A stretch of 64,000 nucleotides of DNA from the NCBI RefSeq assembly GCF_051020765.1, contig NC_134930.1, positions 9,734,001 to 9,798,000 of the forward strand. The letters run 5' to 3'. Shown here one piece after another: positions 1-14,100 of this stretch. The position numbers and the translations under genes are program-made. Below the pieces are notes generated by a model. That model was given only the letters and a program-made list of their open reading frames with translations, was not told where the DNA came from and did not search any database. Positions within the stretch are counted from its first letter, which is position 1; every line of letters starts with the position of its first letter. Source of the stretch: Lasioglossum baleicum. Taxonomy: Eukaryota; Arthropoda; Insecta; Hymenoptera; Halictidae.

Positions 1-601
1 TGGAAAGAGAAAGGAACCGAACGCAGCGACTCCGGCCTCACAGCTGATTAGCCGCTTCTATTACAATTTTTTTTAGTTTATTTTTTCTCGCACCGTATCT
101 AGTCCCCCACCCTCGCCTCACGCGACACACCCTCCCACGCTACATGTGCGTTTCACTGGCATTTTTTCACATATTCTCACGCCATTGACACGTTCACTGC
201 CTCCGGTCCGTATAGAAAATCGATCGAGTCGGTCAAATAATTTCGTGATGCAGTTGAAATGATTATTGGATAGTTGGGCAGTCAACGTGTTAACGTGACC
301 AGCGATAAGCAAAGCAAAGCAAAGCAAGCACGTTCACCCGTACCGAGTTGCTCGAGAGTTTTGTTCAGCGAGTGTGCAGTAGTCCGCATTATCGTCCCAG
401 CATGTAAATTCCATTAGCCCAATTAATTAGAATGTTGCCCGGGGGCTAACAACCCCCGTCGCACCATCCCCCGAACCTGCCTAACCTAATTAATCGCGTT
501 TCTGCGGTCCGCGACAGGATTCGGCCAAGAACTAGACAGTCCGAGAGATTTCCTCTTCGTTGACTCTTCTTCTACGAAAATGTCTCTTCATTTCTGTCAA
601 A

Positions 602-778
602 TGTAGATTTGATGCATTCACGGACAAAAATGAGTAGATGCGATTTAAAAAAAAATACTGTTCTAATATCTTCAAACCGTTGAACATGTGTGAGGAAAGG
701 AAGAAATTTCTATATCGCACCGGTTCGTCGCAATTCGGATAGGAAATGTTTATTTTGCATGAAGATCCACAGTGTAAC
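602..778. mobile_element. Decayed MITE, GACTGCGG family (diverged subfamily)
   Basis: The stretch shares its plan and several words with the copy at 24835-25259: a left end with gatgcattca and aaaatgagtag, a middle AT-rich part, and a right end reading gcatgaagatccacagtgt. That right end is a mutated form of the family end gcataaagatccgcagtc. The left inverted end is too degraded to set the exact border. Non-autonomous; no coding capacity. Confidence 0.45.
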
Positions 779-3700
779 ATACAGAAGAGCATACCGAAAA
801 TTGTAATGGCTGTATCTGCTCCACTGCCATTACTTCAGCAGTACGCCGATTATGCGACTGGACAGAGGCATGACCCTGAAAGCCATTGAAATCAGACTGC
901 AGACTATGTCGGCTCGTAAAGAGCGAACATATTCGATTGAATCGCGTTTCGTTTGAAAAGCCGAGTGCCCGGTTGTGTTTGATTAATGAGAAGCGGAGGC
1001 GGCTCGTCGCAGAAATTCATTAGCATAAACGGGGGTCAGGGCGAGAGACAGATATATATTCGACCGTGTCGAGGACGCTCTTAGAAATCCTATCAGTTCG
1101 AATTATTTAATATTCCTGGCTGGGCGAGTGGCCTGATTCTAGTTTCGTTTATAAATTGTTACGGACAAATTGTTGGAGGCGCATTGAAGCATAGATCGTG
1201 GATTGAGCAAACGGACACGGTCCGAACCGTATCATACGGGGTATCGTTCTACTCGGAGAAACGTCACGAATGTCACGGTAAAAGTTTCCTTCAAACAAAA
1301 TGAAAATCCCCGGAAAAATGTGAAGATTCCACATGGTGAATACACCGAGTGGTAGTGAAATCGAGTAGCTCGCAGCGGTCGGAACCGCAATTTCCATGAA
1401 CACTCACGGTCTGGTAGCACTCTGTAGTCGAGGGCCGAGGGTACAAGCCGATCCGGACAGGGGACCGAATGTTCTCTCTATCTGGAGTCTGCGGGACACG
1501 ATCCGGCGAGAAAGTAACGACACAAGTGTCGTCCTCCCGTTGTCGTTGTTCGCAACGTGTGCGGAGAACGAACGGTCCAAACGCTGGATCCTCCGCTTCG
1601 CGGAGAGGAGCAGGAGAAGCCTGCCTGCGGAGCATGGATCGTGGAGAGACGAGGACCCACCGGAGACGGAGAGAAAGTTCGAGAGAGCGAGAAGGAAGTC
1701 CCACTCTTCCGAAAGAGAAGCGTGGTGGCGGCGGAAGAGGGTCGAGAGGGAAAGAGGATTAAGAAAACCGTGGGCCAGGGTCGATCCTGCATACGGTCAG
1801 CAATGGTCAGCAAGGGCACCGTGCCAGGGAACTGCAGACGGTCCTTAAGCCTCCCTCACAATGGAGCTTTGTCCTCGAAACCGTCCTGCTACCGGAAATG
1901 GGCTTAGCTTCTTTATTCAAACCTTTGACTCGTAATTACGACGTCGAGTGGGACCTGCGACGAACACTTCCAAATTTTTACACCGTAATCGATTATTTCT
2001 AACAATTAATTACTTAATTTATAACAATTTACGTGCCGTGTCACGCTCGAGAAGCTTCTTCTCTGTCGTTTGAGACCAGGCAGAACACCTACTGGCGTTT
2101 GTAGATTTTACGGAATAGCTCGTTTATTGGGAAATTAACATTTGATTCTGTTTCAGTTCACAATTGACATTTCATTTATCAATTTTCTATTCTAACGAAT
2201 CAATTGTCAAGACTTTAATAAATCGTCGCTAACCGACTACGAACGAATAGATCATTTTAGCACAGGAATCGCATTCTACGATCGAATAAATCACTGTAAC
2301 CATAACTCGGAGTGTTATCAATCCACATAACAGTATCGGATGCATCCAAAAAGCTGTCAATCTCCGTGTAAATTAATGAAACGCGCTATCGTTCACCGGA
2401 GAGCGGAGAGCGATCGCTCCATCAACCGGAAATTCCTTTATCCGTACCCACTTTGAATCTGCCAATTAATTCGGATATACACAGAAGGCGCTCCCCGTGT
2501 ATTTAAATTATGGATTCGTCGGTCTCTGGTCGGCAGAAAAACCGTTATATCGCATGATTAAACAGTCTGGGAACTTCTTTTGTTCGGCTATTTGCGTCGA
2601 GGAACCTGGAAACGGACGCTGTTTGACTTAGAGCTCCTGCGAGAGGAGCTCTGGAGCCGTGGAGTCTTGAGAGGATCGCGGATATTTCTCAAACCACGCT
2701 CCTTTTCTTACTTGAACAGACATTCATTTCGTAAAACGTGCCCCTAAGTATCAAATCGAATTGCTTTGCAACCGTGCAAGACAGTTCTCCTTGATCGTAT
2801 GTCGTAGTTCAACTTCATTTTCCCGTTGAAACACAAAATTGTGCTGCTTCGAGAATATGCGAGGTTAAAGAGAATGTTAAATTTTCTTGCTCCGGGGAGA
2901 AGTTAGTCTCGATTTTACGGTATTTTTATGGTCGCCAATTCGGTATTCAATGCATTGAAACGGACGTACCTACACCCCGGAGAAAAGGGTACAGTATTGG
3001 AGAAGTTTTGAAGAGAAGCCCGTGAACGTACTCGTTATTCAGAATGGGATCGTTTCGCGTGGACAACCGGGGAGAAGAAGACGATTTTCCGGAGTCCTTA
3101 AAAGCCTGCGGCATGTCCCGAGGACCTTAAAGGTCTCGAGACACTCGAAACCCACGATCTTGATAGATAGTCTCGAAGGGTTCGGAAAATCGAGGAGTGC
3201 TCTCTAGTTTGGGAAGGATCTCGGTCGTCCTAAAACGTTTTGTGGACCCACGACCGTGCTATGTGTAATGGCGGATCGGGGTTCGACGCCGCCATTCTTG
3301 CGGGTTATGTCTTCTCGAGGAATGATCGCAGATATCTTGGTAAAAATAGAGGAAAATCAGAAGAGCAAGACAGCGAGTCGAAATGTCGATATTTTTCTAG
3401 AAAACATCCTCTGTCTATTTATTCATTGAAGTTCTCGATTGAAAATTTGAATGTTTATGACAGATTATCGTGAGCTATAAACGCACAAAAGCGTGGAGCG
3501 TATCGATGACGAACGCGGTAGCGATTCAAGGATTCCATTCACGCGTGTACGCGATGATCGAATCTCCCGCGATCTCTTTGATCCTTGACATTAATTAGAT
3601 CTGTGAACAATCGTAATCCCTCGATGATGGAACGGGGAATGAAACGATTAAATATTTAAGCTCATTTCGAGCCAACAAAGTTTCACAATTATACATGCAT

Positions 3701-4302
3701 ACAACGGTGCAAAGCCTACACCAGACAGAGCGAAACATTCGGAGAAACAAAATCGAGAAAGTAATACTGCGTTTATCGGTTGCAAGCGCGGCCTTAATTT
3801 CCAACAGGAATCTTGTCCAAACATGAAGCTCTCGCGCGTCGCAGCAATCACAACAAACGATCGTCTGGCAAATGGCTCGCAACCAGAAAATCTACGACCG
3901 CGCAGAGTGAAATACTAAAAGAAAACGAAGAAACGATTGGGAGAATCGGATGCGAGGCCGGGGGTTTTGTCAGTTACAAAGGCAGCCTTACGCTCGGCCG
4001 GAGATCTCAGCCAGAGCAAAACAAAGAAAACGACATCCTCGGCAAGCCGAGCAAGGAACCACGGTGCATGCCGGGTACTGTAGGAGTTGGTGAACAGAAC
4101 AGGCTCGGCATCACGCCAGTCTACCAAAGTCTTCGTTCCACCTTCGCTCGGCAACGCGTCTCTTCTGGTTCGCTCTCTGTTTCGATAGTGTGCGTGTGTT
4201 TCTTGTTCGGCTGGTTCTACCAAACGCAAAGTTGCGATGATATGAGACACTGTACTCTCCCGGTTTCGTCGGAAGACCCTGTCTGTTTTGCTGGCCTTGA
4301 AC

Positions 4303-4327
4303 AGAGAGAGAGAGAGAGAGAGAGAGT
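4303..4327. repeat. GA microsatellite
   Basis: A run of about a dozen GA units (agagagag...). It is the reason several frames across it look like long Arg/Glu or Ser/Leu open frames. Confidence 0.9.
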
Positions 4328-5673
4328 CTTGGGACTCTCTTGAGAAGAACTTGAAGAAGGATATTTTGACTAGTCTTCGCAAGGATGCAGCCTGGTCGAA
4401 CCACTTGAACAGGCTTTCGTTCGGTGTTGTGTTTGACGCTCTGCGGCAGCGTCCGCTTTGGATACGCCTTGGATCGATGTGCACGCGGTACGTGATCATG
4501 CCATACATATGTATACATAGTTAGGGCGAACAGACGATCCTGGAAACCTCCGGATTTGTTTACCACTGTTTTCGTTTTCTGTTCGAAATTATTTTCTCGT
4601 TTAAAAGTGCACTATACTATATGCATATCGGAGCTGCGACGAACGATCAGAACGATGAGAGCGAAACGTCAAACATTTTTCTAGACGTACGAAGTGACAA
4701 GCTGGTATACTAAACTTTCTCCTACAGCTACAAAATCAAATCGTATTTGCTCCCGAACAATAGCGTCTTTCTGCTATGTACCACCAAAACGAGAATCCCA
4801 CGAAAAAGAAAGAACAACGAGAACGCTAATCTCGCGGCGAGCAACCACCTTTGATCCGTCTTCCAACGAAAAAGCTAAAGACTATTTCTAATCACGAATG
4901 CAGCGCTGCATCGACTCTTTGATCATAGTGCAGGAGGTGGTGAGCGCTACGCCCGAGGAGTCCGAATTATAATGTGCAAAAGTTTACGCCGACAATTAGA
5001 GAAATTAACGAGTAATCCTCGCGTATAAAGCTACGTATATTTGCAATGTACAGACGTACACACCCGAATGCAGGAAATTCGAAAAGATGAAGTTTCCTCG
5101 CGGAAGTAGAAAAGCGGTGACCATGTCAGACATATTGCCGCAGCCATGGTCCTTAAATTTATGCAATTTTTTCGTATTTGAACAGAATAAAAATCGATTT
5201 TTCCGACGTGGAAAGATAACTTGCTGTACGGAGTCTTGCGTTTGCTTTGTTATTAGAATGAGTGGCGCATTCTTATCGTGTACAGCGACTGTGCCGTGGT
5301 TCCGCCTCACAACCGCAGAAACGTCGTCGGTAGCGTCGGAGCCGTAGGTTTGCTGAGTTTATTGTTTGTTTGCGTGACAATTGCGCAGCGTTCGTTTCGC
5401 CCGTCGAGCAAGCAAGACTTTACGTTTACGGGACACCGTAAGCCGAAAACACCGCGTTCCTTCTCATGTTTCTCCATGCCAGTCGGGTCGAAGCGTTTCA
5501 AATTGCGCGGGTCCGTTGCGCTGGGAATGGGAGAACGGCTTGGTAGAGGGGGTAGGGGGTAGAGTGGGGGTCAAGTGTTGATCCGGGGACATTGTTCGAG
5601 GATGATAATTGAAAAGAGAGCGTCTCGCGCCCCAGTTCGCCTAGTTAACCATAGATTGCATGCATCTCGACAG

Positions 5674-8119
5674 AGCAACACGGGATCCCATCGAGCGGAG
5701 ACATCGTCGAAGCTGTCCCAGCCAGGAGCCCAAGGTCTTGTTCGGGTGTCCGCTGGCGAACTACTCGGCAGGACCCACGAAGAGCTGGTCCTCCTGCTGA
5801 TCCAGCTGCGAAGGCAGAACGCGACCATCTACAAAGCGATGGAGCACTGCCACGTGGAGATCGAGGCACAGGTCCGCCGACATTTTCAGTGATTTCGGGC
5901 TCCGGAGGGTCCCAGGAGGGGATCGAACATTTTAGATTCAAACCGATAATTCGCAACTGTAGACGTAGAGTATTAAAACGCGCTGGCAAAACCGGTGAAC
6001 AATACCGAACAACTCCCGAATAGTTTCGAGGAGTCCCAAACGAAGCAATCGACGTGTTCGGACGTTGTCGGATGGCAGCCGCGCGGCCGCGGTGGTTTCG
6101 CGAGATCGCGAGAGGAACCGGTCCGAAGCGAACGCTATTAGAATAGTGACTTTCCTCGGGAGAAGAATTCCTGCCTCGCTTTGTTCTCGTACACGGTGTT
6201 CAAGCTTTTAGTGTGCCTTTCATGCGAGTAGTCTCGTGTCTGCGAGGTCAAACGCTGAGCGAATTGAAATTCTGATGACTGTGCTCCTTACAGTATAAAA
6301 CTCCTGCTGCGGGCAATCTTGTCAGCGAAACTGAATACATAGTTCGCAAAACATCGACTCAGCTTTTGATCACTCGCGAGCCTTTCAACGCTCATTAAAG
6401 GTCTCCGACGTCATCGATTGATCCAGACAGGGCTGAGGAGCGTTCCTGGGGCAAATTGCGTCAGAGAAAAAATACCATTTGTAAAATTGAACCACCATCC
6501 AGAACGTTCTGTGCGTAAACAGCCCCGGGTGGGCGTGGCATCGAAGCCCCGACTTCGCCAAAGCCACAACTCTGTCTCCGGGTTTCTCCGTGCTCGGATT
6601 AATCGATGATCCGTCGATTCACCTATCGACATCACGCTTGAACGTTCCATATTTCGTCGAAAAGGCTTTCTACATTTTCCGGCGAATACATTCACCGATA
6701 AATAAATCGAACGGGGGTATGGGGGCACAGGACGGATCGCGCGAAGTGTTACTGCCATTTTCTCCGGCGACTTTTTCCCCCCATGGCGAAACCTGCCGTT
6801 CACCTCGGCCAGTGAATGCACACAGCGGCAGTCTACTGTCCGCTGGAAAAGTCGTCGCGTTTCCACGTGCACCTGTTTGTTAGCCACGTTTGTTAACCTG
6901 TTAGTCGGTCCGACGGGTATACAAGTTAGCGCGACGACTATAAGAGTCTGTCGACACGACGACCACTGGGAAAGTCTTCTCGATACACGACGATATCGAT
7001 GTGCCCCGTCGCCCAAGGTATGCGATAATCGATGACAATTATTGTCAACTAGCTTTCGATTTGTTTAATTATGAATTTTATTTACTTGATACTATAACTC
7101 GATTCAGCGTGTATAATACTGTTATTCATACGATTGTCCAAAGACAGAATTCTGTTTGAACATATCTCGCAGATATGTATCAGGTCTTTCGTAAAGTCAT
7201 TTCGTTTTCTCGAGGAAAAATGAATGCCAGTTTTTGACCCTTCAGAATCATTTTTATAACGAATTTTGACGGTGTACCAACAGGTTCCGAAACGCTAACG
7301 CGTTCTTTATGACGGTAACCGGTTTGGAAACGTAAACGAATTTTCACGAGACCTGCCCTTTTCAAAACAACCGCCCCAATTACTTCGCAAATTTCAATCC
7401 CACAACCGATCGTAAATCCGCTCGTTTCATCTTCACCCGACAGTATACATATATATATTTAAACATTTTCCTGGTCGAGACTCGACTAACAGGTTAACAA
7501 CTTTGTCACCTAGCGGCGATCCGTTTTGATTTTTTTCCATCCCGCACACAGTCTTCTCGTTAACCGAGTGGCGAATAAAATGGACGGCAAATTGGAAAGA
7601 ATCCGTGTCGACACGCGGAAACGAGAACGCGCGAATTTTCGCTGGTAACAATTTCGTTCGCGCGATCCTTAATATCCTGTGTTAATATTGTCGAATGAAA
7701 CCCGACGCGTGCTACGATGATTGATGTTCCCCATTTGCTTGTATCGATCACTCCAACTCTGTCGTCCTGTGAGAATGCTCGCTCTCGTACACTCACGTTT
7801 TTGCACCTTCGTCGTTGCACCTCGATGTTTATCGCCCGGCTACGGATCTTTGTGCAGCGAAATTCCGAAACGTTATGCCGACAAGAAAAAATAAATTGCA
7901 GAAGGATCCGCAGTCTGCGAACGACAGCAGAGTTTCTCAAGCAGAACTCTTGTCAAATTCTTACACACGCTGGAAAGTCGAAGTCGTTCCGAGCTTTCGT
8001 GGCGTGTTGGTAATTACGTGTTCGGTCCCACGTATTCTCGTTGCATTTTCATGGAACGCGACGACGTGACCGGCTGCGACAAGACGGATCATGGAAACGG
8101 TGCACGATACTTTACCAGG

Positions 8120-8162
<43 letters not shown>

Positions 8163-11100
8163 GAACTTGTCGATCTTTTGTGACCCGCAGGCTAGATTGG
8201 CCGAGCTCGATACCCCCAGACGATTAGAGAATCTTCAGAAGCTGGAGGAACTGAAGAAGCACCTGATGGATCTCGAGAAGCAGGTGAGCAATTATGCTGG
8301 TTCGATTAGGTGAAAGCTCGACCTAGAGTCTCTCGAAAGAAAACCCTCCCGCTCTAGACTCTTTGAGCGTTCTAATTACTAAACTGCTAATTACTAAACT
8401 GCTGATTTTATATCCACCGAATTGTATCGTGTTTCGACTCGTTTTAAGAAGAAAAATCTTTACGAAAAATTCGATGACGGGCTACTTGGAAGACCGTCGC
8501 CGGAAGACCAACACGACGGCAGATCCAACTAGCAAAAGATAAATTCGCAGCGACGCGAAAATTCGTCTGGACGACGCGACGCGTTCAGTATCCTAGGATT
8601 TAATTATACCGCGTCGAACTTTCCCGTTCGCGTCGAGTTTTTCAAGCCGCGGTCCGGTTTAATTAAGAAACTTCGAAATAAACCTCTCTTCTACACCCTT
8701 TTATATTTCTTCTTCCTTAGCATGGCCACCGACGCATGATAATGATCTCGGTACATATAAAACCGCTTTGAAATCATGTGCCACAGCAATGCAAATTGCT
8801 TTTCCCGTGACATATGTCGTGCGAAAAAGAAGTTCTGTGAAAATCTCAGACGATTTTGATACTTGTTTCAATTACAATTAATTTGTACAATTTGTACGAT
8901 GTCCTCGGATTCAAGTACGAGAAGGGCAAGCCGCTGGTGAACCTGGTCGACAACATGGTGAAGTTAGGCTCGCTGTACAATCGCAACACCGCCAACGGGA
9001 CCAGCAGTGTGACGGGTTCGCGACACGACCTGATGCACGACAATTCCAGGGATCATCGGCTGGAGTTCAACCAGAAGGTGCAGGAGCAACGTTTACTAGC
9101 TGAAGAACGCCGAGATTGGGACAGGCTCAGCCCTGATCACGGACAATTGCAGGTGAGTTCGCAATCGCTCGTCACGAAATTTCTTTTTTGTAAAATATGT
9201 TGAATTATATATCAAATTTCTAAATGCTTTCGACGCTACCGTTTCGATCAATTACTAGTATAGCAATTTTGCAAAATTTTACTTCTTTCCTGACGTTTCG
9301 GTTCCGTTTCGAATCTTTATCAAAGGTGGAAATTTGCTTCTAAACAGGAAACGGTAGAGCCGAAAGCATTTAGAAATTTGATATTCAACATTTACGATCG
9401 ATAACTGAAACTATTTTATGTTGAATTATATTTTGATTAAGTAATAACGGAAAGTTGAATTCCTATATCCGATCAAAACATTTTAATAACAGAGTAGATT
9501 ACTCTGTAGATTACTCAGTAGAGATTCTACTGATCGCGATTCGTGGTTCACCTTGTACAGTCGGTCACGAAAATATTCGGACACCACTATAGTTTTGACT
9601 ATTATAGTCCGTACTTCATAAATTCATGGAATAAGAACAAAAAGAGGTTTCACGTATGTTACTATGCAGTGTGTAGTTAACATAAACATAAGAGATATTT
9701 ATTTACCATAAGTGATTACATAAATAATAAAAGAAAAATGGAAAGTACGCTCATTTTCATGTCACGAAAATATTCGGACACTATCAAAACTAAGTTTATA
9801 ACACTGTACTACAAATCTTGTTTTTATAAATTAATATCGCACATGTTTTATGACGTGCCGTAATCGCGCGTTGGCATATTATAAATTATTCTTTTTAAAT
9901 AATCTTGTCCAATACGTAGCCATTCTTCTTGCAGACGTCTTTTTAGTTCGTCCTTTTTTTTTTGTTTATTAATTAAACTAATATCAATTAAATTAATTGT
10001 GTTAATTCATCCCATAAATTTTCAATGGGATTCAAATCTGGTGATTGCGGTGGTGGGTGGTGGGAGGACATTCTTGCAACTGTAGAATAAGAATTCTTGC
10101 ACAATACGCGATTTGTGCTTTGGATCGTTATCCTGATAAAATTTTATCCCACTTTGGAGTCCCATATTATGTATCAGCACTTTTTTAAAAATTGTTTTGT
10201 AAAATGTGCAGATACCTATTTTTATCGAGGATGTCGTCGATAAAAACCAATGCGCCTACTCCATGAGCCCCACACCATCACAGATCCACCACCGTGTTTC
10301 ACAGTTGGCTGCAAATGTCTCAGATTTAATTCTTCTTTCGATTTCCGCCATACCCTAATTCTTCCATCGCTTCCATAAATATTAAATTTGGACTCGTCTG
10401 CGAAAATTATGCCTTCCCACCACTGACTTTCCTTTGAAATATAGTTCTTTGCAAAATTCAGTCTCTTCATCCTATTCTTCGCGTTAATATACGGCTTTTT
10501 TCGAGCTATTCTTCCGTTATAGCCCTCTGATCGTAACACTCTTTTTATGTTTTCCGGATGCACTGATATTCCACGTTCATTATTTAATTCAGCTGCTAAC
10601 TCTGGAGCACTTATCCGAGGATCAAAAGTTGATTCTCCTAATTATGGAGCGTTTATCACGAGTATTGAGGATCGGTTTGCGTCTGCTTTGAGGGATAGAT
10701 TCAATTCTATCCTCGTTCTTGTAACGTCGCACAATATCCCATACCGTGCTCTTACTAATATTTAATAAATCTGCAATTTTGCGAATCGATTTCCCCTTTT
10801 TCCGATGAAAAATTACTAATTGTTGCATATCAAACGACGTGTTCTTACTTTTCCGACCTATTTCGCACAAATTTTGAGCAAGACTGACAAATATTCGATC
10901 GCTAACATACTCCCTACATAGTATGAATGATATGTTTACAAAAATTGTTTCAGTCAGTTCCTGGAACCTGGAAACTTGAGAAGTATAGCAAGTGTCCGAA
11001 TATTTTCGTGACATGAAAATGGGCGCACTTTCCATTTTTATTTTATTATTTATGTAATCACTTATCGTAAATATATGAATAAATTTATGAAGTACGGACT

Positions 11101-14100
11101 ATAATAGTCAAAACTATAGTGGTGTCCGAATATTTTCGTGACCGACTGTATATAAAGTATGATACCAGACAGTATGGTTCGGGTAGTCTCGCGAAATAAA
11201 TAGCCGCTGTCGGACGGAACGCGGACGTCCCGATTCGCTCGAATTACATCGCGGTGGAAGGCGTCGCAATAAATACGAATTACGCGTCACGGAATCCCCT
11301 GGTAACGGTGGATAATGCCCACGCAAGGAGATCGCAGGTGGGAGGGGCCGACGGATAACGCGACATTGTTGCCCGTTGTGTTGAAGGAATGCCTGGAATA
11401 TTGTGAACGGGAACGCGCAACGTTACAAAATGTAAGTAGGTATGTACGTCGGGAACGCGGACACTGTTACGCACAAGCGCGCTTTCGTCAGACGAGAGAA
11501 CCGCGTTCCCACGTGCGACACGCGCCTTTGATACGTCCTTCTGCTTTAGGCACAGTCGTTTCTCAATATACGCGAAAAATTCCACACCGAAATGGCAATC
11601 GTTGCACACTTGCAAAGCTAAATATGTAGAACCATGTACGGGTTCGAGAATTTGAAACAATATAAAAAAAGGAACATGAAAAAATACTACTGGCGAGTCA
11701 CACGAGCCAAATTGATTTGTTATTTCGTCGGGCGACGTTTCGAATAACAGTTAGCCAATACCGCAGTTGATCGTGATTGTTGTTTATCGTCGAATACCCT
11801 TCGAATTCCATCGGAAGGACGACAAAACAAGGAAGACGGGTCGCGGTTCGCCGCGGAGCCGATGAAACACAATATGCATTCGGCGAAAAAAAAGTGCAGA
11901 CCGACAGCGCGTGTCGGTATGCAGTAGGATTTTTTCGGGTGCTTGATTATGACACCGTCGTTGTCGCGATTCCGGTTGGAACGTGACTCTCCCAACGTAT
12001 TCCCTCGACCGTGCGGTTTACACCTCAAGGTTAACTCTGGTTCACTCTTTGTGTGTCGTAGGCCAAGGTGCAGCAGCTATACAAGCTGGATCGGCTGCTC
12101 CAGGAGGAATCCGGAACGTTGCACAGTCTTCAACAGGACAAGGCAAGTGATTCGCGATTCTGAACTACGTAGTTTTGTTTGAACGTAGACTGGAGATCTT
12201 TGCGCGTTTATGGTGTGTGGACATTATCCAAATAGATCATCCAAAATTAGGTCATCCCGCAAGCAATCTCGTTTTTTAATTATTTTCAAACGAGGAAATT
12301 CACGTAGTTCAGTTTCTGATTATTCATCTGTGATGTGTTTTGCATTAATTCTCGACGAACTCTTTGGACCTTTAATTTCGTTGAACGTCATTGTTATTTG
12401 AGGTTTTTTGTGAATGTTCGAAACAGGAGATCCTGGAGAAAGCGCTCGGCGGCCTGCGGCACAAGCTGCAGGGCAGCAGGAGCAACCTGGCGGAAGCCGA
12501 GAGGTACCGGAAGCAGCAGCTGATGCTGGAACGGGAGCTCAGCAGAGTGAGGGTGTTGCTCGCGCACAATTCCAAGGTAGAAACTCTTTTTCGCAATACT
12601 TTCAACCAGCTTTCCCTAAAGCAAACTTTCAGCAATCGCTAGATTCATTCGAACCCTTATGCATTCAATTCAAAGTGTGTGTTTTCAATTTCAATCAAAT
12701 TCAATTGGTTGTGTTCGCAGGTAGAGCCGGTGTGCTACCAGGTAAATGATCCAAATCACGGAAAGATAGCGTTTTCAGTTTCCGGTTTCTGTTCTGTTCT
12801 CTGAATTACCGTAAACCGCCGCGCGTTTCGCGGTAGCTTTCCTACCAGCTGTACGATTCACCGGAAACATCCTGTAATCTCTTGATTTCTGATTTGCAGA
12901 AGCTGGAGGAGACAGTCGCGGAGAATGCTAGACTGGAACAGGACCTGGTGGTGCTCAGACAGAAGCTTCAGGCTTCCAGAAGGTACGCTGGGAACATGAC
13001 TAGAGACACGTCAGCTACGACTGGTCCTCTCGAAGCGGAACTGAGAAGAGTTCAGCAGCTGGTCGGAGATTTGCAGAGGCAAAGAAAAGAATTGAGTGTG
13101 CAAGTTAGGCAGTTGACCGAGAAATCGCATAGTTTGGTGCAGCAGATCAGACCGCAACCTCCTTCGGGTGAGTCGCATTCAAATGTTTCGATTGAAAGCA
13201 ATTTTACATCTGGAACGAGATTTTACAGCTTTAAAGCGGACCCTACACGGTCAATCGGAATGACAGTCACGTCGAAGATTGACATTCGGATTGATCGTAA
13301 AAGGCGGATTGATGAAATGGACTGACGGATTTTCAGATATTTGGAAATCCGAAATCCGTGCTTCAATCACAGGAAGTGGAGGAGAAACTATTTAACAGTC
13401 TTCAATAGGTTTTCGTCTATTCGAAAATAATTTTTATAATCATCAGAATTTCTTACCGACATCTCACGGAGCAAATTTACATGAATTTATTTTGATTGAA
13501 GTCAGGATCACAGTCAGGATTGACAGTCTGACTGTTCAATCAGACTGTCATTCCTGATTGACCGTGTAGGAGCCGCTTATGAAACGTTTACCAACAAATG
13601 GTTTGCAAACAAATGGTTGCAGCACCGCAAGTGCATCATCAGCCGAAGAAAAGGACGCAGAATTCCTGGCTGGAGACTGATCTAGACTCGGGAATCACCT
13701 TGGACCATGGTCTGGACTCTCCGTCGAGTCCAGCACTGTCGTCTTCGCCACGTGGCAAACAAAATGGCATCCACTATCCCCAGTTCTCCTCGCCGACGCA
13801 TTTGAAGGAGTCTTCCCCTACGAATCGCCAACAGAATCACCACCAAAACCATCAGCAGAACCATCAGCAGAATTATCAGCCGTATCTTCAGCCTATGCAG
13901 AATCATCAGCCGATACAGAACCATCAGCCATATCCTCAGACACAGCAGAATCATATCTCCGCGTTGTCTCCTCAGCTGAGAGAACAGATACAGCAGCATC
14001 AATTGAAGCAACAGCTGCTCAAGGATCAAATGCAGGGCAAGGGGAGCGTGATGCAGGTGAACGTGGCGCCGTTGTACGTCAACACGGACACCAGGGGGCA

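Larger units (their letters stand above)
1..5673. other. Non-coding stretch upstream of first recognised exon
   Basis: No stretch here translates into a recognisable protein. Most is AT-rich. A GC- and purine-rich patch at about 1400-1900 gives several overlapping arginine-rich frames on both strands, as biased composition does, so none is called. The patch could be a promoter or untranslated exon of the downstream kramer-like gene; that is inference. A MITE relic sits at 602-778 and a GA microsatellite near 4303-4327. The gene that starts being legible at 5674 lacks its N-terminal domains, so this region may be a large 5' intron of it. Confidence 0.5.

Noticed and set aside
1396..1848. 150-codon arginine-rich open frame on + and overlapping frames on both strands
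   Set aside because: Several frames are open at once in GC/purine-rich DNA; none resembles a known protein.
3915..4508. 197-codon frame on the minus strand
   Set aside because: Depends on the GA microsatellite; overlapped by another open frame on the plus strand; no similarity recognised.
6411..7016. 201-codon frame on the minus strand in a kmr intron
   Set aside because: No recognisable motif, no codon pattern, and lies in an intron; most likely chance.
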